Assembly (NCBI RefSeq): GCF_021554725.1
Contig: NZ_JAIZDP010000001.1
Span: forward strand, 558,001-622,000
Direction of reading: 5' to 3'
Length of the DNA: 64,000 nucleotides
Source of the DNA: Sinomonas notoginsengisoli
GTDB taxonomy: Bacteria > Actinomycetota > Actinomycetes > Actinomycetales > Micrococcaceae
Part shown: one piece after another, positions 36,591 to 46,653 of the stretch
Layout of the letters: each line of letters begins with the position of its first letter
How positions within the stretch are numbered: the stretch's first letter is position 1
Made by a program: the position numbers and the translations under genes
Notes under the pieces: model-generated
Databases searched by the model: none
Seen by the model: the letters and a program-made list of their open reading frames with translations, nothing else
Told to the model about the DNA's origin: nothing

Positions 36591-38258
36591 GTGAGTGGTT
36601 CGGGGACCATCAGGCGCAGGGAGCTGTTCCAGGCAGCGGCAGCGGCCGTCCTGCTCAGCGGGTGCACGGGATTGCCCTCCCCGGCACCCTCTCCCACAAA
36701 GAGCGGAGCGCCGGGGCAGACGGCGAAGTTCACGTTCGCCACCCCCGCTCCGCCCATCGGCTTGGATCCGGCCGTGACGCCAGACCTCGAGTCATGGCGC
36801 ATCACCCGTCAGGTGCTCGAGTGCCTCGTGACCCCGGATCCCGACACCGGCGTGCCTGCACCGGCACTCGCCACGAAATGGTCGCAGGGCGCAGACCAGA
36901 CGTCGTGGACGTTCACGCTGCGGGAGGGCGTGGTGTTCCACGACGGCACGCCCTTCAACGCCGCCGCCGTGAAGGCCAACTTCGACCGCTGGTACGCCTT
37001 CTCGCCGCAGTTCCGCTCGGTCCACCCGGGCCTCTCCTTCACGTCCGTCTTCAAGGCGCACTCGGATCAGGCGTCCCTCTCCCTCTACAAGGGCTGCACG
37101 GTGCTGAACGACCACGAGGTGCGGGTCGAATTGACGCAGCCCCTCACGAGCTTCCTTGCCGCCATGACGGCGCCGGCGTTCGCGATCTCCTCCCCGACGG
37201 CGCTCGCGGCCGGAACGGCAGATGTCGAGGACCAACTCTCCTCCGGGACGAAGGTCTCCAAGTACGGGCAGCACCCGGTCGGCACCGGACCGTTCCGATT
37301 CCGCGAGTGGACCAAGGACGCGGTGGTTCTCGAGAGCTCCGCGGACTACTGGGGTGAGCGGGGTCAGATCTCCGAGCTCTCATTCGTCGTGTACGACACC
37401 CCCCAGAGCCGCCTGCAGGCGCTGGTCGCGGGCCGGATCGACGGCTACGACGCCGTGACCGTCTCCAACATCGAGACGCTCGTCCGCAAGGGGTTCCAGG
37501 TAGTGCGCCGCGACCCGTTCTCCGTGGTCTACCTGGGGATGAACCAGGCGGTGCCCCTGCTCCAGAACGACAAGGTGCGCCAAGCGATCGCCATGAGCAT
37601 CAGCAAGGATGCGGTCATCAAACCGCTCTTCCTCGAGGACACCAAGGCTGCCTCGCAGTTTGTCCCGCCCAAGCTCAGCGGCTTCAACCCCTCCGGCGGC
37701 TTCCCGTCCTACGATCCCGAGAAGGCCAAGCGGCTCCTGAGCGAAGCCGGGTACAAGGGCGAGGAACTCACCTTCTACTACCCCCGGAACGTGACGCGGC
37801 TGTACTTGCCGAACCCCGAGAAGGTGTACGCGGAGATCGCAGCGCAGCTGACGGTCCTAGGGCTGAACATCAAGCCCGTACCGATGGACTGGTCAGACGG
37901 CTATCTTCAGAAGGTCACGTCTCCGGGCGACCACGCCTTCCATCTGCTGGGTCGATACGGCACTTACGCCGACCCGGACGACTTCCTCGCTCCGCTGTTC
38001 GGCGCGAAGAACGGCGAGTTCGGCTTCTTCGACGCCCAGATCTTCAGCAAGATCGAGCGCGCGCGAGGCCTGCCGGACGGGACCGAGCGGACGCAGGCCT
38101 ACCAGAACATCAACGGCCAGATCGGCTCGACGGTGCCCGCGGTCCCGATCGCCTTCCCCATCTCGGCCGTGGCGGTCTCGGCACGCGTGGCCACCTATCC
38201 AGCCTCGCCGGTGCTCAACGAGCCCTTCAACCACGTCAAGCTCGCCTCTGGAGCATGA
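36591..38258 (+). CDS. ABC transporter solute-binding lipoprotein (family 5, peptide/nickel type)
   Basis: Extracellular substrate-binding protein of the DppA/OppA family, 555 aa. The N-terminus has a twin-arginine-like RRRELFQ (8-14), a short hydrophobic stretch and lipobox LSGC (Cys25), suggesting a Tat-exported lipoprotein. WKFTLREGVVFHDGTPFNAAAVK-like sequence (WTFTLREGVVFHDG) is the family signature. GTG 36591 is chosen for a GGAG about 8 nt upstream; the longer frame overlaps tRNA-Leu. No permease or ATPase gene adjoins it, so it is either an orphan receptor or paired with a distant transporter. Confidence 0.88.
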   Translation: MSGSGTIRRRELFQAAAAAVLLSGCTGLPSPAPSPTKSGAPGQTAKFTFATPAPPIGLDPAVTPDLESWRITRQVLECLVTPDPDTGVPAPALATKWSQGADQTSWTFTLREGVVFHDGTPFNAAAVKANFDRWYAFSPQFRSVHPGLSFTSVFKAHSDQASLSLYKGCTVLNDHEVRVELTQPLTSFLAAMTAPAFAISSPTALAAGTADVEDQLSSGTKVSKYGQHPVGTGPFRFREWTKDAVVLESSADYWGERGQISELSFVVYDTPQSRLQALVAGRIDGYDAVTVSNIETLVRKGFQVVRRDPFSVVYLGMNQAVPLLQNDKVRQAIAMSISKDAVIKPLFLEDTKAASQFVPPKLSGFNPSGGFPSYDPEKAKRLLSEAGYKGEELTFYYPRNVTRLYLPNPEKVYAEIAAQLTVLGLNIKPVPMDWSDGYLQKVTSPGDHAFHLLGRYGTYADPDDFLAPLFGAKNGEFGFFDAQIFSKIERARGLPDGTERTQAYQNINGQIGSTVPAVPIAFPISAVAVSARVATYPASPVLNEPFNHVKLASGA

Positions 38259-38374
38259 ACGCACAAGGGCAAAAAACCTGCGCGGAGGACTTGACTGCAC
38301 GACCTTGAAGGATTTAACGATTCCGCCGGGCGAGGGATATTCTGCCACTGGTCCATTTGTGCAGGGAGACTTCA

Positions 38375-39865
38375 GTGACCTTCATTTCCACCACGCGATC
38401 TGCCGATGTCGTCCTCATCGGCGGGGGCATCATGAGCGCCACCCTCGGCGCATTCCTCAAGAAGCTGGAACCTAGCTGGAGCATCGTGCTCTTCGAGCGC
38501 CTCGACGAGGTGGGGCTCGAGAGCTCGGGGCCGTGGAACAACGCGGGCACTGGGCACGCGGCTTACTGCGAGCTCAACTACACGCCTCAGGCCAAGGACG
38601 GGTCCATCAATCCAGCGAAGGCGCTGGGCATCAACGAGGGCTACCAGCTCTCGCGCCAGTTCTGGTCGCACCTCGTCGACGACGGCAGCATCGGCGACCC
38701 GGCGGACTTCATCCACAACGTGCCCCATATGAGCTTCGTGATCGGCGATGCCCAAGCGGACTTCCTCAAGGCCCGCTACAAGGCCCTCCACCCGAACACC
38801 CTCTTCTCATCGATGGAGTACAGCGAGGACCCGGCGCAGATTGCCGCATGGGCTCCACTCGTCATGGGTGGCCGGGGTTCCGGCCGCGTCGCCGCAACGC
38901 GCGTGGCCGAGGGCACCGATGTCGATTTCGGCAGGCTCTCGAAAGAGCTCGTGGGCTTCCTCGGGCGCAACGGGGTTGAGATCAACTACGGCACCGATGT
39001 CACGGGTCTGGAGCGTTCGCGAGGCGGATGGAGCGTCGCCACAAAGCACAGGGCCTCTGGCGAGCGGGGCGGCATCCACGCCAAGTTCGTCTTCGTGGGT
39101 GCCGGCGGCGGTGCCCTGCACCTCCTCCAGGCCTCCGGGATCGCGGAGAGCAAGGGCTACGGCGGGTTCCCGGTCTCGGGGCAGTTCCTGCGCAGCACTG
39201 ACGACTCGATCACGTCCACGCACAACGCCAAGGTCTATGGCCAAGCATCCGTCGGCGCCCCGCCCATGTCCGTTCCACACCTCGACACGCGCTATGTCGA
39301 CGGCAAGCGCTCCCTGCTGTTCGGGCCCTACGCGGGCTTCTCCACAAACTTCCTCAAGCACGGCTCCCTCTGGGACCTTCCGGGCTCGATCCGGCCCAGC
39401 AACGTCATCCCGATGCTGGCCGTGGCCAAGGACAACATGGATCTCACGGCGTACCTCGTCAAGGAGGTCGTCAGGAGCCGCGACGCGAAGATCGACGCAC
39501 TGCGCGAATACTTCCCCAAGGCGTCGGGCGACGGTTGGGAGCTCATCACGGCCGGCCAGCGGGTCCAGATCATCAAGAAGGACTCGGCCAAGGGCGGCGT
39601 CCTCCAGTTCGGCACCGAAGTGATCACCTCCCGTGACGGCTCGATCGGCGCTCTTCTCGGTGCCTCCCCGGGCGCATCGACGGCGGTGCCGATCATGCTC
39701 GAGCTCATGCAGCGCTGCTTCCCGAAGAATTTCAAGGGGTGGGAGCCCAGGCTGGCAGAGATCATGCCCGGCTACGGCGTCAAGCTCAACGACAACCCCG
39801 ACCTCGCGGCACAGGTCGCGGCCACCACCGCCGCGTCCCTCGGCCTCACCGCCGCTGCGCACTGA
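38375..39865 (+). CDS. mqo: Malate:quinone oxidoreductase
   Basis: Membrane-associated FAD enzyme that oxidises malate to oxaloacetate and passes electrons to quinone, a TCA-cycle alternative to NAD-malate dehydrogenase. It has 496 aa. The FAD motif [15 protein letters not shown] is at 11-25, followed by [18 protein letters not shown], and C-terminal [17 protein letters not shown] 38375 is preferred because AGGGAG lies 7-8 nt upstream. The 116 bp before it hold a possible weak promoter (TTGACT at 38291). A long hairpin follows. Confidence 0.96.
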   Translation: MTFISTTRSADVVLIGGGIMSATLGAFLKKLEPSWSIVLFERLDEVGLESSGPWNNAGTGHAAYCELNYTPQAKDGSINPAKALGINEGYQLSRQFWSHLVDDGSIGDPADFIHNVPHMSFVIGDAQADFLKARYKALHPNTLFSSMEYSEDPAQIAAWAPLVMGGRGSGRVAATRVAEGTDVDFGRLSKELVGFLGRNGVEINYGTDVTGLERSRGGWSVATKHRASGERGGIHAKFVFVGAGGGALHLLQASGIAESKGYGGFPVSGQFLRSTDDSITSTHNAKVYGQASVGAPPMSVPHLDTRYVDGKRSLLFGPYAGFSTNFLKHGSLWDLPGSIRPSNVIPMLAVAKDNMDLTAYLVKEVVRSRDAKIDALREYFPKASGDGWELITAGQRVQIIKKDSAKGGVLQFGTEVITSRDGSIGALLGASPGASTAVPIMLELMQRCFPKNFKGWEPRLAEIMPGYGVKLNDNPDLAAQVAATTAASLGLTAAAH

Positions 39866-39879
39866 AGGCCTGACAACCG

Positions 39880-39919
39880 GCGGCCCGCGCCCCACCCCGA
39901 CCGGGTGGGCGCGGGCCGC
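39880..39919 (+). terminator. Long GC-rich hairpin after mqo
   Basis: GCGGCCCGCGCCCCACCC (39880-39897) pairs with 39903-39919 over 17 bp with one bulged C, 15 bp after the mqo stop. No U-run. Confidence 0.7.
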
Positions 39920-39981
39920 AGGTGACTCCGGGGGCCCTGCCCCTGACCTCGACCCGCGATAGAACCTCGAAGGGGGCCAAC

Positions 39982-42900
39982 ATGTTCCGCCTCGCCCGTC
40001 TCTCCATGGCGAACAAGGCCCTGATCGCGCTCATCACGGTTTTCGCTGCCGTGTTCGGCGTCATTACCGCCGGCAACCTCAAGCAGGAGCTAATCCCCTC
40101 GATCGAGTTCCCCCAGCTCACCGTCGTCTCGTCGATGCCCGGGGCGTCGCCTGAGGTCATCGACAAGCAGGTGGGCCAGCCTCTCGAACGGGCGCTCCAG
40201 GCGGTCGAAGGCCTCGAGAGCTCCGCCTCGACGTCCCGGACGGGGATATCGACGATCCGCCTTTCCTTCACCTACGGGACCAACCTCGACCGAGCCCGCA
40301 ATCAGATGGACCGCGCGATCTCGACCGTGAAGCGGCAGCTGCCCGCCGACGTCGAGCCCCAGACAGTCGCAGGCAGCATCTCGGACTTCCCAATCGTCTT
40401 CCTCGCGGCCTCGAGCGAGAAGTCGCTGAGCGAGCTCAACTCCCAGCTCGCCGAGATTGCCGTGCCCAAGATCCAGAAGATCGCAGGCGTTCGGGGGGCC
40501 GATGTGACCGGCGGCGCCACCCGGCACCTGCAGATCACCCCTGATCCCGCCAAGATGGGCGCCCGCGGGGTCGATCCCGGATCCATCAAGACGGCGCTGC
40601 AGAACAACGGGTCCCTCACCCCGATCGGCACGGTCCAGGGCGAAGGGAGGACGCTTTCGCTCCAGGCAGGCAGCCCGCTCGACTCGACCGACGCCGTCGG
40701 AGCGCTCCCCCTCACTGGGGCCAAGACACCCACGGCGATCCGCGATGTCGCGAGCGTAGCCCTTGAGGACGACGCCGCAACGTCGATCACCCGTACCGAC
40801 GGCAGGCCTACCCTCGCCCTCTCGGTGACCAAGAAGCCCGAGGGCGACGCGGTCGCCATCTCCCACGCTGTGCGGGACCTCATTCCCCAGCTCCAAGCCG
40901 AGCTCGGCTCGAACGCCAAGCTCACCACCGTATTCGACCAGGCCCCGTTCATCGAGAAGTCCATCAAGGACCTCACTACCGAAGGCCTTCTGGGGCTCGG
41001 ATTCGCGGTGCTGACGATCCTCGTCTTCCTGCTCTCGGTCCGCTCGACGCTCGTGACGGCCGTCTCGATTCCGCTGTCCCTGCTGATCACCTTCATTGGC
41101 CTGTACGCCACGAAGTACTCCCTGAACCTCCTCACTCTCGGCGCGCTCACCATCGCTATCGGCCGTGTGGTTGACGATTCGATCGTGGTCATCGAGAACA
41201 TCAAGCGGCACCTCTCCTACGGCGAGGAGAAGACGACGGCGATCCTCGCCGGCGTTCGCGAGGTCGCTGGGGCAGTGACCGCCTCAACCCTGACCACTGT
41301 GGCAGTCTTCCTCCCGATCGCGTTCGTCGGCAGCCTGGCCGGCGAGCTGTTCCGCCCGTTCGCCCTCACCGTCACGATCGCGCTCCTCGCCTCCCTCGCG
41401 GTCTCCCTCACGATCGTCCCAGTGCTCGCCTACTGGTTCCTGGGCCACCGGGCCGCCAGGGGCATCGACCCCGCCGAGGCACGGGCCGAGGCACAGGAGA
41501 AGGAGAAGTCCTCCCGCCTCCAGCGCGGCTACCTGCCGATCCTCCACACCACCCAGCGGCACCCGGTCATTACGCTCGCCGCGGGGGTGCTCGTCCTCGG
41601 GGCAACCTTCGCAATGACACCCCTGCTACAGACGAACCTCCTCAGCGGCACCGGCGAGAATTCCTTCACTGTGCGCCAGACGATGCCCGCGGGCACGAGC
41701 CTGACGGCGACTGGGACAGCCGCCGGCCGCGTCGAGGAAGTCCTCCGGGGGACGGACGGCGTCACCACAGTCCAGTCCACGATCGGCAACTCGACGACCG
41801 GATTCGGCACCTTCCTCTCCGCGGGCGCGTCGAGCGCGACCTTCACCGTCATCACGGACGAGTCGCACGATCAGGGGGCTCTCCAGGCCAAGGTGCGTGA
41901 CGCCGTCGGCCGCCTCGACGGGGCCGGCAGGATCACTGTGGGATCCCAGCAGGGCGGCTTCGGCACCTCCTCGACCGTTGACGTGACGGTCAAAGCGCCC
42001 GACGCCGACTCGCTCACCGCCGCGAACGACGTCGTCATGAAGGCCCTGGGCGACCTGCCGGGTGCAACCGACGTCACGAGCAACCTCATAGGCGGGCAGC
42101 CCGTGGTCCAAGTCCGGGTGGACCGGGCCAAGGCGGCCGCAGCCAATCTCAACGAACAGCAGATCGCGGGCGCGCTGGCCGCGAGCGCGAGCCCGGTGCC
42201 GGCCGGCACCGTGCGCTTCGGCACCACCGACTATCCGGTGCGGATCGGCCGCGGGACGCCGTTCGCCAGCGTGGACGCGGTGAAGAACACACCGATCCCG
42301 GGTGCGCCGGGGGGACTCACGCTCGCTGCGATCGCGACCGTCGAGCAGGCTGACGTCCCCGTCACGGTGACGAGCACCTCGGGCCAGCGCACCGCGACGG
42401 TCTCCGTGTCACCCCAGGACACCAACCTCGGAACGGTGAGCGCCGAGGTGCAGCGCCGTGTCTCCGGATTGGCCCTCGAGCGGGATGCGACGGCGAGCGT
42501 GGGCGGCGCGAGCGCCCAGCAGGCCGAGTCGTTCAGGCAACTGGGGCTCGCACTGCTCGCCGCGATCGCGATCGTCTACGTGATCATGGTGGCGGCGTTC
42601 AAGAGCCTCATCCAGCCGCTCCTGCTCCTCGTCTCGATCCCGTTCGCCGCGACGGGGGCCATCGGGGCACTGCTGGCGGCCAGAATCCCGCTCGGGCTGC
42701 CCGGCCTCATCGGCATGCTCATGCTCGTGGGCATTGTGGTGACCAATGCGATCGTGCTGATCGACCTCATCAACCAGTACCGCCGGCCGGGGCCCGGCCG
42801 TCCTGCACTGGACCTGGCGGAGGCGATCGAGCGCGGGGCGCGGCAGCGCCTGCGGCCGATCCTCATGACCGCACTCGCGACCGTGTTCGCCCTCACGCCC

Positions 42901-43188
42901 ATGGCGCTGGGCCTCACGGGCGGTGGCGGCTTCATCGCGCAGCCGCTAGCCGTCGTCGTGGTCGGCGGGCTCGTGTCCTCGACAGCCCTCACGCTCATCC
43001 TCGTCCCCGTGCTGTACCGGCTCGTCGAGGGGCGCCTCGAGAGGCGCCGGCTCCTGCGCGACCTCAAGCGGACACCGGCGGTCCGCGAGCGGGAGAAGGA
43101 CGGGGGCAGGACCGAAGCGGAGCTCGACGGCGACTGGACCACCGGCGCCGTGCCGAGGGTGAGCGGACGCCGCGTCGCGAAGGGCTGA
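39982..43188 (+). CDS. RND-superfamily efflux permease (AcrB/HAE1-like)
   Basis: Large proton-driven exporter of 1068 aa. The N-terminus has a first membrane helix (ALIALITVFAAVFGV), then a periplasmic/extracytoplasmic porter-like domain, a membrane bundle with TM4 VVDDSIVVIENIKRHL carrying the paired Asp of RND pumps, a second extracytoplasmic domain and a second bundle, so the full two-repeat architecture is present. ATG 39982 follows AAGGGGG. No membrane-fusion or outer-membrane partner is adjacent, which is expected for a Gram-positive. The substrate is unknown. Confidence 0.92.
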   Translation: MFRLARLSMANKALIALITVFAAVFGVITAGNLKQELIPSIEFPQLTVVSSMPGASPEVIDKQVGQPLERALQAVEGLESSASTSRTGISTIRLSFTYGTNLDRARNQMDRAISTVKRQLPADVEPQTVAGSISDFPIVFLAASSEKSLSELNSQLAEIAVPKIQKIAGVRGADVTGGATRHLQITPDPAKMGARGVDPGSIKTALQNNGSLTPIGTVQGEGRTLSLQAGSPLDSTDAVGALPLTGAKTPTAIRDVASVALEDDAATSITRTDGRPTLALSVTKKPEGDAVAISHAVRDLIPQLQAELGSNAKLTTVFDQAPFIEKSIKDLTTEGLLGLGFAVLTILVFLLSVRSTLVTAVSIPLSLLITFIGLYATKYSLNLLTLGALTIAIGRVVDDSIVVIENIKRHLSYGEEKTTAILAGVREVAGAVTASTLTTVAVFLPIAFVGSLAGELFRPFALTVTIALLASLAVSLTIVPVLAYWFLGHRAARGIDPAEARAEAQEKEKSSRLQRGYLPILHTTQRHPVITLAAGVLVLGATFAMTPLLQTNLLSGTGENSFTVRQTMPAGTSLTATGTAAGRVEEVLRGTDGVTTVQSTIGNSTTGFGTFLSAGASSATFTVITDESHDQGALQAKVRDAVGRLDGAGRITVGSQQGGFGTSSTVDVTVKAPDADSLTAANDVVMKALGDLPGATDVTSNLIGGQPVVQVRVDRAKAAAANLNEQQIAGALAASASPVPAGTVRFGTTDYPVRIGRGTPFASVDAVKNTPIPGAPGGLTLAAIATVEQADVPVTVTSTSGQRTATVSVSPQDTNLGTVSAEVQRRVSGLALERDATASVGGASAQQAESFRQLGLALLAAIAIVYVIMVAAFKSLIQPLLLLVSIPFAATGAIGALLAARIPLGLPGLIGMLMLVGIVVTNAIVLIDLINQYRRPGPGRPALDLAEAIERGARQRLRPILMTALATVFALTPMALGLTGGGGFIAQPLAVVVVGGLVSSTALTLILVPVLYRLVEGRLERRRLLRDLKRTPAVREREKDGGRTEAELDGDWTTGAVPRVSGRRVAKG

Positions 43189-43235
43189 ATCCGGCGAGGG
43201 AATGATCCGGCGAGCGCGCCCGTTGAGATAGATGC

Positions 43236-43245
43236 AAATGCATTT
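43236..43245. promoter_or_regulatory. Possible MarR operator upstream of the LLM gene
   Basis: Perfect 10-bp palindrome AAATGCATTT, an AT-rich island in GC-rich DNA, 48 bp before the monooxygenase start. MarR proteins bind such short palindromes, and the MarR gene is the next but one. Binding is inference. Confidence 0.3.
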
Positions 43246-43293
43246 ACCTCAGACTCCGCAGCGGCCACGGGCCGGGCAAGGAAAGGTCATCCC

Positions 43294-44424
43294 ATGCAGT
43301 TCGGCATCTTCAGCGTCGGCGATGTCACGCTCGATCCCACCACGGGCCACATGCCCACTGAAGGAGAGCGGATCCAGGCGATCGTGAAGATCGCCAAGCA
43401 TGCCGAGGAGGTGGGCCTCGACGTCTTCGCGACCGGCGAGCACCACAACCCACCGTTCTACCCGAGCTCCCCCACCACACTCCTGGGCTACATCGGGGCA
43501 CAGACCGAGAAGCTCATCCTCTCGACCACCACAACCCTGATCACAACCAATGACCCGGTCAAGATCGCCGAGGACTTCGGCATGCTCCAGCACCTCGTGG
43601 GCGGCCGGACGGACCTGGTGCTGGGCCGCGGCAACACTGCTCCGGTCTACCCATGGTTCGGCAAGAGCCCGCAGGACTCCCTTGAGCTCACCATCGAGAA
43701 CTACGCACTGCTGCGCCGACTCTGGGACGAGGAGACCATCACGTGGAGCGGCAAGTTCCGCACTCCACTGCACAACTTCACCGCAACTCCCCGCCCGCTC
43801 GACGAGGTTCCTCCGTTCGTGTGGCACGGCTCGATCCGGACCCCGCAGATCGCAGAACTCGCGGCGTACTACGGCGACGGCTTCTTCGCCAACAACATCT
43901 TCTGGCCGAAGGAGCACTACATCCGGCTCATCAACCTCTACCGTGAACGGTTCGAGCACTACGGCCACGGTAAGGCCCATCAGGCAATCGTTGGCCTCGG
44001 CGGCCAGTTCTTCATGCGCAAGAACTCCCAGGACGCCAAGCGCGAGTTCCGCCCCTACTTCGACAACGCCCCCGTCTACGGGCACGGTCCCTCCATGGAG
44101 GACTTCACGGCCCAGACCCCGCTGACGGTGGGCAGCCCAGCTGAGTTCGTCGAGAAGACCCTCGCGTTCCGCGACTACTTCGGTGACTACCAGCGCCAAC
44201 TCTTCCTCGTTGATCACGCGGGCCTGCCCCTCAAGACCGTGCTCGAACAGCTGGACCTGCTGGGCGAGGTGCTCCCGGAGCTCAAGGCAGGCTTCGCCGA
44301 GGGCCGCCCGGCGGACGTCCCGGAAGGCCCTACCCATGCCTCGCTCGTCGCCGCCAAGCGCGCGGCGACCGCCGCTTCCGAGGCGGCTGCAGCTGAGCCC
44401 CTCGAGGAGGCGGCGGCAAAGTGA
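43294..44424 (+). CDS. LLM-class flavin-dependent monooxygenase (CE1758 family)
   Basis: Luciferase-like monooxygenase of 376 aa using reduced FMN or F420. It is a (beta/alpha)8 protein with family segments QFGIFSVGDVT, DVFATGEHHNPPF, GGRTDLVLGRGNTAPVYPWFG and KHYIRLINLY-like YIRLINLYRERF. It most resembles the CE1758 subfamily, which is often paired with a MarR regulator, as here. Its last ~25 residues are an Ala/Glu-rich tail. AAAGG lies 8 nt before ATG 43294. It overlaps the MarR gene by 4 bp. Confidence 0.9.
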   Translation: MQFGIFSVGDVTLDPTTGHMPTEGERIQAIVKIAKHAEEVGLDVFATGEHHNPPFYPSSPTTLLGYIGAQTEKLILSTTTTLITTNDPVKIAEDFGMLQHLVGGRTDLVLGRGNTAPVYPWFGKSPQDSLELTIENYALLRRLWDEETITWSGKFRTPLHNFTATPRPLDEVPPFVWHGSIRTPQIAELAAYYGDGFFANNIFWPKEHYIRLINLYRERFEHYGHGKAHQAIVGLGGQFFMRKNSQDAKREFRPYFDNAPVYGHGPSMEDFTAQTPLTVGSPAEFVEKTLAFRDYFGDYQRQLFLVDHAGLPLKTVLEQLDLLGEVLPELKAGFAEGRPADVPEGPTHASLVAAKRAATAASEAAAAEPLEEAAAK

Positions 44425-44927
44425 GCGCAGTGCCCGCTGGGGGCGGGACTGTCTCCAGCCTGCCCCCAGCGCAGGTTCCTTCCCTGCGGGAGATGTCCGA
44501 GGCGTGGGAGTCCCTCTTCCGCGCCCAGGTGGCCGTGATGCGCCGCCTCCAGCGGGACCCTGCCTTCAGGACGCTGGGCATCAACGCCTATGACGTCCTG
44601 TTCACGCTGAGCTCCTGCGAGGGGCATTGCCTCAGGCTCAATGAGCTCAACGACCACGTCCTGCTCGCCCAGTCCAGCCTCTCCCGGCTGGTGGAGCGGC
44701 TCGAGAAGCAGGGACTGGTGTCCCGCGAGAGCACGCCGTCAGACGGCCGCGGCGTCGTCGTCCGGCTCACGGAGGAGGGTGCGCGGCTGCAGCGCGAGAT
44801 AGGGCGCGCGCACGTGCGGGAGATCGGCCGCATCATGGGCGGTGCGCTCGACGCCGCGGAGCTGGCCGAGCTGAGGGACCTCACCGCAAGGCTGCGCGCC
44901 CACGTCATGGGCCGGCATCCGCTCTGA
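44421..44927 (+). CDS. MarR-family transcriptional regulator
   Basis: Winged-helix repressor of 168 aa. Visible are the recognition region NDHVLLAQSSLSRLVERLEKQGLV and the wing DGRGVVVRLTEEG, flanked by dimerisation helices. The GTG start overlaps the monooxygenase stop by 4 bp (GTGA), so both are made from one mRNA. It probably senses a substrate or product of the monooxygenase and represses the pair through the palindrome at 43236-43245. Confidence 0.93.
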   Translation: MSAVPAGGGTVSSLPPAQVPSLREMSEAWESLFRAQVAVMRRLQRDPAFRTLGINAYDVLFTLSSCEGHCLRLNELNDHVLLAQSSLSRLVERLEKQGLVSRESTPSDGRGVVVRLTEEGARLQREIGRAHVREIGRIMGGALDAAELAELRDLTARLRAHVMGRHPL

Positions 44928-44947
44928 GGCGCCTCCCGTGACGCGAC

Positions 44948-45751
44948 TCAGGAGAGGCACACGCGCGTGCCCGGGTCCTCGGACGGCAGCTCGTCCGCCT
45001 CGGCCGTGACGCTCAGCCGGTTGAGAGTGAGGCGGCCGCCCACTGTCGAGAGGAACGCCGTGTCCGACGAGTCCCGCCCCGCGGTGATGCGCAGCATCGC
45101 GGCTCTCGGCGCGAGGCCCGTGGGGTCGATGGCATGCCATGCGCCGTCAACACAGGCCTCGGCGACGGCGTGGAAATCCATGGGCACCAGGCCCGGCGCG
45201 TACACGGCTGCGAGGCGGGCGGGGACGTCTTTCGCGCGCAGCAGCGCGATCGCGAGATGGGCGAAGTCCCGGCATACCCCTTGTCGGTGCAGGAGCGTCT
45301 CCACGGCGCCGTCCGTCCCTCGGGACGAGCCGCTCACGTAGGCGAGCTGGGCATGGACCCATTCGCGCACGGCCTCGACCAGCTCGTAGCCCTCGAGGGA
45401 GCCGAATTGGGCGTACGAGATCGGCAGGAGCCGGTCGCTCTCAGCGTACCGGCTCGGGCGCACGTAGCGGATGAGCTCCATCTCGTCGATGGGCTCCGGC
45501 GCGCTGGCCCCCACAACCCGGGCGCTGTATTCGACCTCGACCTCCGCAGGCTCGGACAGTTCGAGCACGTGAAACCGCCCGCCGTGCCCGCCGCGCAGCT
45601 CGCGCGGTTCAACCCGTTCGCCGTCCGCTGTCACCACGAGGTCTTCCTCGAAGGAGGCAAAGCCGGGCTGACGGGCGACCGCGATCGCCATCGCGAGCTT
45701 GGTCCGCGCCACGGTGGTGAACGACAGATGGGCACCGACGGTGCGCTGCAT
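44948..45751 (-). CDS. Transglutaminase-like cysteine protease-fold protein
   Basis: Transglutaminase-core domain protein of 267 aa. The catalytic triad is visible as Cys160 (GVCRDFAH), His194 (DFHAVAEA) and Asp209 (WHAIDPTG). The N-terminal ~130 residues form a beta-rich domain (about 1-100) typical of bacterial transglutaminase-like proteins. No signal peptide is seen. Reaction is unknown; relatives act as proteases or amide-forming enzymes. A GGAG ribosome site precedes ATG 45751. It is convergent with marR, 20 bp apart. Confidence 0.88.
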   Translation of the reverse strand: MQRTVGAHLSFTTVARTKLAMAIAVARQPGFASFEEDLVVTADGERVEPRELRGGHGGRFHVLELSEPAEVEVEYSARVVGASAPEPIDEMELIRYVRPSRYAESDRLLPISYAQFGSLEGYELVEAVREWVHAQLAYVSGSSRGTDGAVETLLHRQGVCRDFAHLAIALLRAKDVPARLAAVYAPGLVPMDFHAVAEACVDGAWHAIDPTGLAPRAAMLRITAGRDSSDTAFLSTVGGRLTLNRLSVTAEADELPSEDPGTRVCLS

Positions 45752-45773
45752 GGGGCTCCAGGAGTGTTAGTTC

Positions 45774-46646
45774 TCAGGTGAAGGCCAGCGACATGATCAT
45801 GCGCTGCGCGTCCGCGAAGTCGCCCGAGTCACGGACGTAGGCCGACGCCTGAGCAAGGCTATCGAAAGATTTCAGCGGCGCAACCTTCGTCTCCGTCGAG
45901 GGTGGCGCGACCTCCGTGGTGTCGGCGAACGAGTATCCGCCGATGCCCGCGGGGCCCGGGACGAGGTTGCTCAGCTGGCACGCCTTGCCGTCCTGGGCCG
46001 CAGTGGCGAGGGCCGTGAGGCCGAAAGAGCCGAAGAACTTGTAGCCCTGGATCACGCGGAACACGAACCTCGGCGTGATGACGTTCGGGCCGTCTGCGAA
46101 CGGGACCTTGGCTGGAACGCTGTTCAACACGGAGTACACCTTGGCCTGGGCAGGGTCGCACGCTGCGGTGGAGGGGACGGGCAGCCCGGTGGCGAGGGCG
46201 GCGACGAACGTCCCGTCCCGCTTCTTGACCTCGAGGCGCAGGGAACCAGGTGCCGCACCGGGAGCGGGATCGGTGGACTGGACGATCCAGGCGGCAGGAA
46301 GCTCGAACCTGACCTTCTTGGCTGGGTCCGTGTACGTCTTCCACTCGGTGCTCGTGGCGCCCGGTGAGGGTGTTCCGCTGCCCCGGGCAGTGGCGGCCGA
46401 CGACGCGGCGGAACCGCTCGCCGCCGGCCCACCTGGCGTGGGGCCCCCGGGAGCGGCCGTCGCCGAGGACGTTCCACTCGCCACCCCAGTCCATACGGGA
46501 GCGCCCGAGCCGGCGCCGCACCCTGCCAGGATGAGGGCCAGGAGCGCCGCACCGCCGGCCGCCAGGATCCTGATGGGCGCGCGGCGGGTCACGCGTGCAG
46601 CCCCGGAGAATCCTCGACGGCGTCCAGTGCGGGAATCGGAGACCAT
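45774..46646 (-). CDS. Predicted lipoprotein with Ser/Ala/Gly-rich linker
   Basis: Protein of 290 aa of unknown function. A long basic N-region (RTGRRRGFSG...RRAPIR), a hydrophobic stretch and lipobox LAGC indicate a lipoprotein. A low-complexity linker (about 45-100; Ser, Ala, Gly, Thr, Pro) connects to a C-terminal domain of about 190 aa starting at STEWKTYTDPAKKVRFELP. That beginning resembles secreted proteins that read as a Mog1/PsbP-like beta sheet, but I cannot confirm it. ATG 46646 follows TAGGGT by 7 nt (leaderless). Confidence 0.7.
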   Translation of the reverse strand: MVSDSRTGRRRGFSGAARVTRRAPIRILAAGGAALLALILAGCGAGSGAPVWTGVASGTSSATAAPGGPTPGGPAASGSAASSAATARGSGTPSPGATSTEWKTYTDPAKKVRFELPAAWIVQSTDPAPGAAPGSLRLEVKKRDGTFVAALATGLPVPSTAACDPAQAKVYSVLNSVPAKVPFADGPNVITPRFVFRVIQGYKFFGSFGLTALATAAQDGKACQLSNLVPGPAGIGGYSFADTTEVAPPSTETKVAPLKSFDSLAQASAYVRDSGDFADAQRMIMSLAFT

Positions 46647-46653
46647 GCCCCAC

